Part shown: positions 5,607 to 6,489 of the stretch, one piece after another
Layout: every line of letters begins with the position of its first letter
Position numbering within the stretch: the first letter of the stretch is position 1
Assembly: GCA_021545625.1 (NCBI GenBank)
Contig: JAJRVH010000136.1
Location: 1 to 6,489, forward strand
DNA from: Zetaproteobacteria bacterium
Lineage (GTDB): Bacteria > Pseudomonadota > Zetaproteobacteria > Mariprofundales > Mariprofundaceae
DNA: 6,489 bases
Reading direction: 5' to 3'
Notes under the pieces: generated by a model
Told to the model about the DNA's origin: nothing
Databases searched by the model: none
The model's input: the letters and a program-made list of their open reading frames with translations, nothing else
Program-made: the position numbers and the translations under genes

Positions 5607-5635
5607 TGTCGGGACAAGCATTGTCTGCACAGACA
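5607..5635. promoter_or_regulatory. Overlapping palindromes upstream of yaeQ
   Basis: Three inverted repeats overlap: TGTCGGGACA (5607-5616, 4-base arms), GACAAGCATTGTC (5613-5625, 5-base arms) and TGTCTGCACAGACA (5622-5635, 6-base arms). The repeated half-site TGTC/GACA suggests a cooperative binding site for a dimeric regulator. Position just before yaeQ on the minus strand fits an operator. The regulator is unknown; the spacing does not match the LexA box. Confidence 0.35.
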
Positions 5636-5638
5636 TGG

Positions 5639-5845
5639 CTATAATGGCAAGGCTTTAGGTCGATTTGAAATGCGTCGGAGCATGACGAAAGGAGGTACTT
5701 TCAAAGCTGTAGAGCTGTTTTGCTGACTGCAGGGTTCGGAAGGGACGTTGTGATTGCGCTCAACGGCACCGAACCAGTCCACACGCCAGGTTCGTCCGTC
5801 GTGAGGGAAGTCCTTAATCGGCGGAATGTGTTCCGCCATCCGCAT
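5639..5845 (-). CDS. Doubtful small ORF between lipA and yaeQ
   Basis: I do not recognise this 68-residue translation. It is hydrophilic, with no membrane segment or motif; its N-terminal half (HIPPIKDFPHDGRTWRVDWF) looks protein-like, the C-terminal half less so. It lies in the same frame as lipA, and the frame is open from directly after the lipA stop, so read-through would add about 90 codons. There is no good Shine-Dalgarno before ATG 5845 or 5839. It could be a decayed gene or a chance ORF in an otherwise gene-free 328-base interval. Confidence 0.2.
   Translation of the reverse strand: MRMAEHIPPIKDFPHDGRTWRVDWFGAVERNHNVPSEPCSQQNSSTALKVPPFVMLRRISNRPKALPL
5640..5645 (+). promoter_or_regulatory. 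Possible -10 box facing away from yaeQ
   Basis: TATAAT is a perfect sigma70 -10 hexamer on the plus strand, with TG four bases before it, one base from the extended -10 position. No -35 hexamer sits 16-18 bases upstream, and no good gene follows on the plus strand. It may drive a transcript antisense to the lipA 3' region or be chance. Confidence 0.25.
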
Positions 5846-5911
5846 TCCCAGTACAATGTAGCGCTGTGTCGGTCGCGCTGAATGTTGTAGAGTACAAATT
5901 AGTGTTGTTAT

Positions 5912-6489
5912 TCATAACTGCCTGAGCTTCAGCGCCTCGAATACCTCGTCGGCGTGGAATGAGGATCGCACCAGCGGGCCGGAAGCGACCATGCCGAAGC
6001 CTTTCTTCTCGGCCAGGTATTTCAGATCCTCGAACTCCTCCGGGGCCCAGTATTTCATGACCGGGTGATGTTTGCCGCTCGGCCGCAGATACTGGCCGAT
6101 GGTCAGGATATCCACGCCCGCCTCGCGCAGATCGTCCATGACCTGCAGGATCTCGTCGCGCTCCTCGCCCAGCCCGACCATGATGCCGGACTTGGTCACG
6201 ATCCCGGCATCAAGTTCCTTGGCCCGCTGCAGCAGCCGCAGGCTGGTGAAGTAGCGCGCGCCGGGGCGAACCGAGCGGTACAGGCGCGGCACGGTTTCCA
6301 GATTATGGTTGAAGATGTCCGGTCCGGCTTCGATGATCGTGTCCAGGCACGCATCCGGTTTGCGCTGGAAATCGGGGGTCAGAATCTCGATCGTGACCTC
6401 CGGCTGGCGGGCCCTGAGTTCGCGGATCACCGTCGCGTAATGGCCGGCGCCGCCGTCCGGCAGGTCGTCACGGTCCACCGAGGTGATCA
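5912..6489 (-). CDS. lipA: Lipoyl synthase, C-terminal part (partial)
   Basis: LipA is a radical SAM enzyme that inserts two sulfur atoms into octanoyl groups on lipoyl domains, completing lipoate for pyruvate and 2-oxoglutarate dehydrogenases and the glycine cleavage system. The gene is open to the right edge (first full codon at 6487), so both cysteine clusters of the N-terminal part lie outside. Visible family blocks are ITSVDRDDLPDGGAGHYA, EILTPDFQ, FNHNLETVPRLY, TKSGIMVGLGE, ILTIGQYLRPS and, near the end, VASGPLVRSSFHADE. The serine of the RSS motif is the unusual ligand of the auxiliary iron-sulfur cluster. The protein ends 14 residues after HADE, a normal terminus. No clear terminator follows; downstream genes are on the same strand. 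Confidence 0.97.
   Translation of the reverse strand, partial: ITSVDRDDLPDGGAGHYATVIRELRARQPEVTIEILTPDFQRKPDACLDTIIEAGPDIFNHNLETVPRLYRSVRPGARYFTSLRLLQRAKELDAGIVTKSGIMVGLGEERDEILQVMDDLREAGVDILTIGQYLRPSGKHHPVMKYWAPEEFEDLKYLAEKKGFGMVASGPLVRSSFHADEVFEALKLRQL

Noticed and set aside
4616..5617. Minus-strand open frame of 333 codons covering yaeQ and arfB
   Set aside because: Only its last 140 codons are arfB. The upstream part overlaps the well-supported yaeQ in another frame and is a GC-rich shadow.
5688..5696. Perfect Shine-Dalgarno AAAGGAGGT on the plus strand
   Set aside because: No ATG, GTG or TTG lies at a usable distance downstream, so it does not support a gene.
1..6489. CRISPR arrays, tRNA or rRNA genes
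   Set aside because: No regularly spaced repeats and no cloverleaf or rRNA-like sequences were seen on either strand.

Overview
This window looks like proteobacterial, probably gammaproteobacterial, chromosomal DNA. The best taxonomic clue is the minus-strand gene pair yaeQ-arfB, whose order matches the yaeQ-yaeJ order of Escherichia coli. A typical lipoyl synthase (LipA) lies at the right edge. The right half (about 3870-6489) is visibly GC-rich and carries housekeeping genes. The left half (1-3370) is less GC-rich and carries accessory genes: a type I restriction subunit, a transposase and a gene fragment. The window therefore appears to cross the edge of an accessory island. No species can be named from the sequence alone.

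Layout. Positions 1-1861 (+) hold the 3' part of hsdR, the motor/nuclease subunit of a type I restriction system, cut by the window edge. Positions 1851-3149 (+) hold an apparently intact ISL3-family transposase whose GTG start overlaps the last 11 bases of hsdR. About 720 bases without a full-length gene follow (3150-3870). They contain a nested hairpin, a remnant of roughly 35 codons of an ABC-2 transporter permease, a long-range folded RNA candidate closed by a very strong terminator (about 3500-3725), and a leader with alternative hairpins ahead of a small two-helix membrane protein (3871-4128, +). On the minus strand follow a degenerate P-loop-like protein (4119-4607), arfB (4616-5038) and yaeQ (5035-5583), tightly packed and read as yaeQ > arfB > unknown. 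Positions 5584-5911 hold short palindromes and a doubtful small ORF. Positions 5912-6489 (-) hold the C-terminal part of lipA.

How the genes work together. hsdR belongs to a restriction-modification locus extending left of the window. The transposase seems to have no promoter of its own between hsdR and its start, so it may be translated by coupling to hsdR. ArfB rescues stalled ribosomes; YaeQ is a conserved protein of uncertain role, and the third minus-strand gene is likely co-transcribed with them. The most notable unexplained element is the RNA at about 3500-3725. It has a long imperfect closing duplex and a central bubble with a small 3'-side hairpin, reminiscent of 6S RNA. Its terminator loop is almost pure C/U and contains several copies of the anti-Shine-Dalgarno core CCUCC. 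Both the RNA call and its possible action are inferences from reading the sequence; no covariance search was run.
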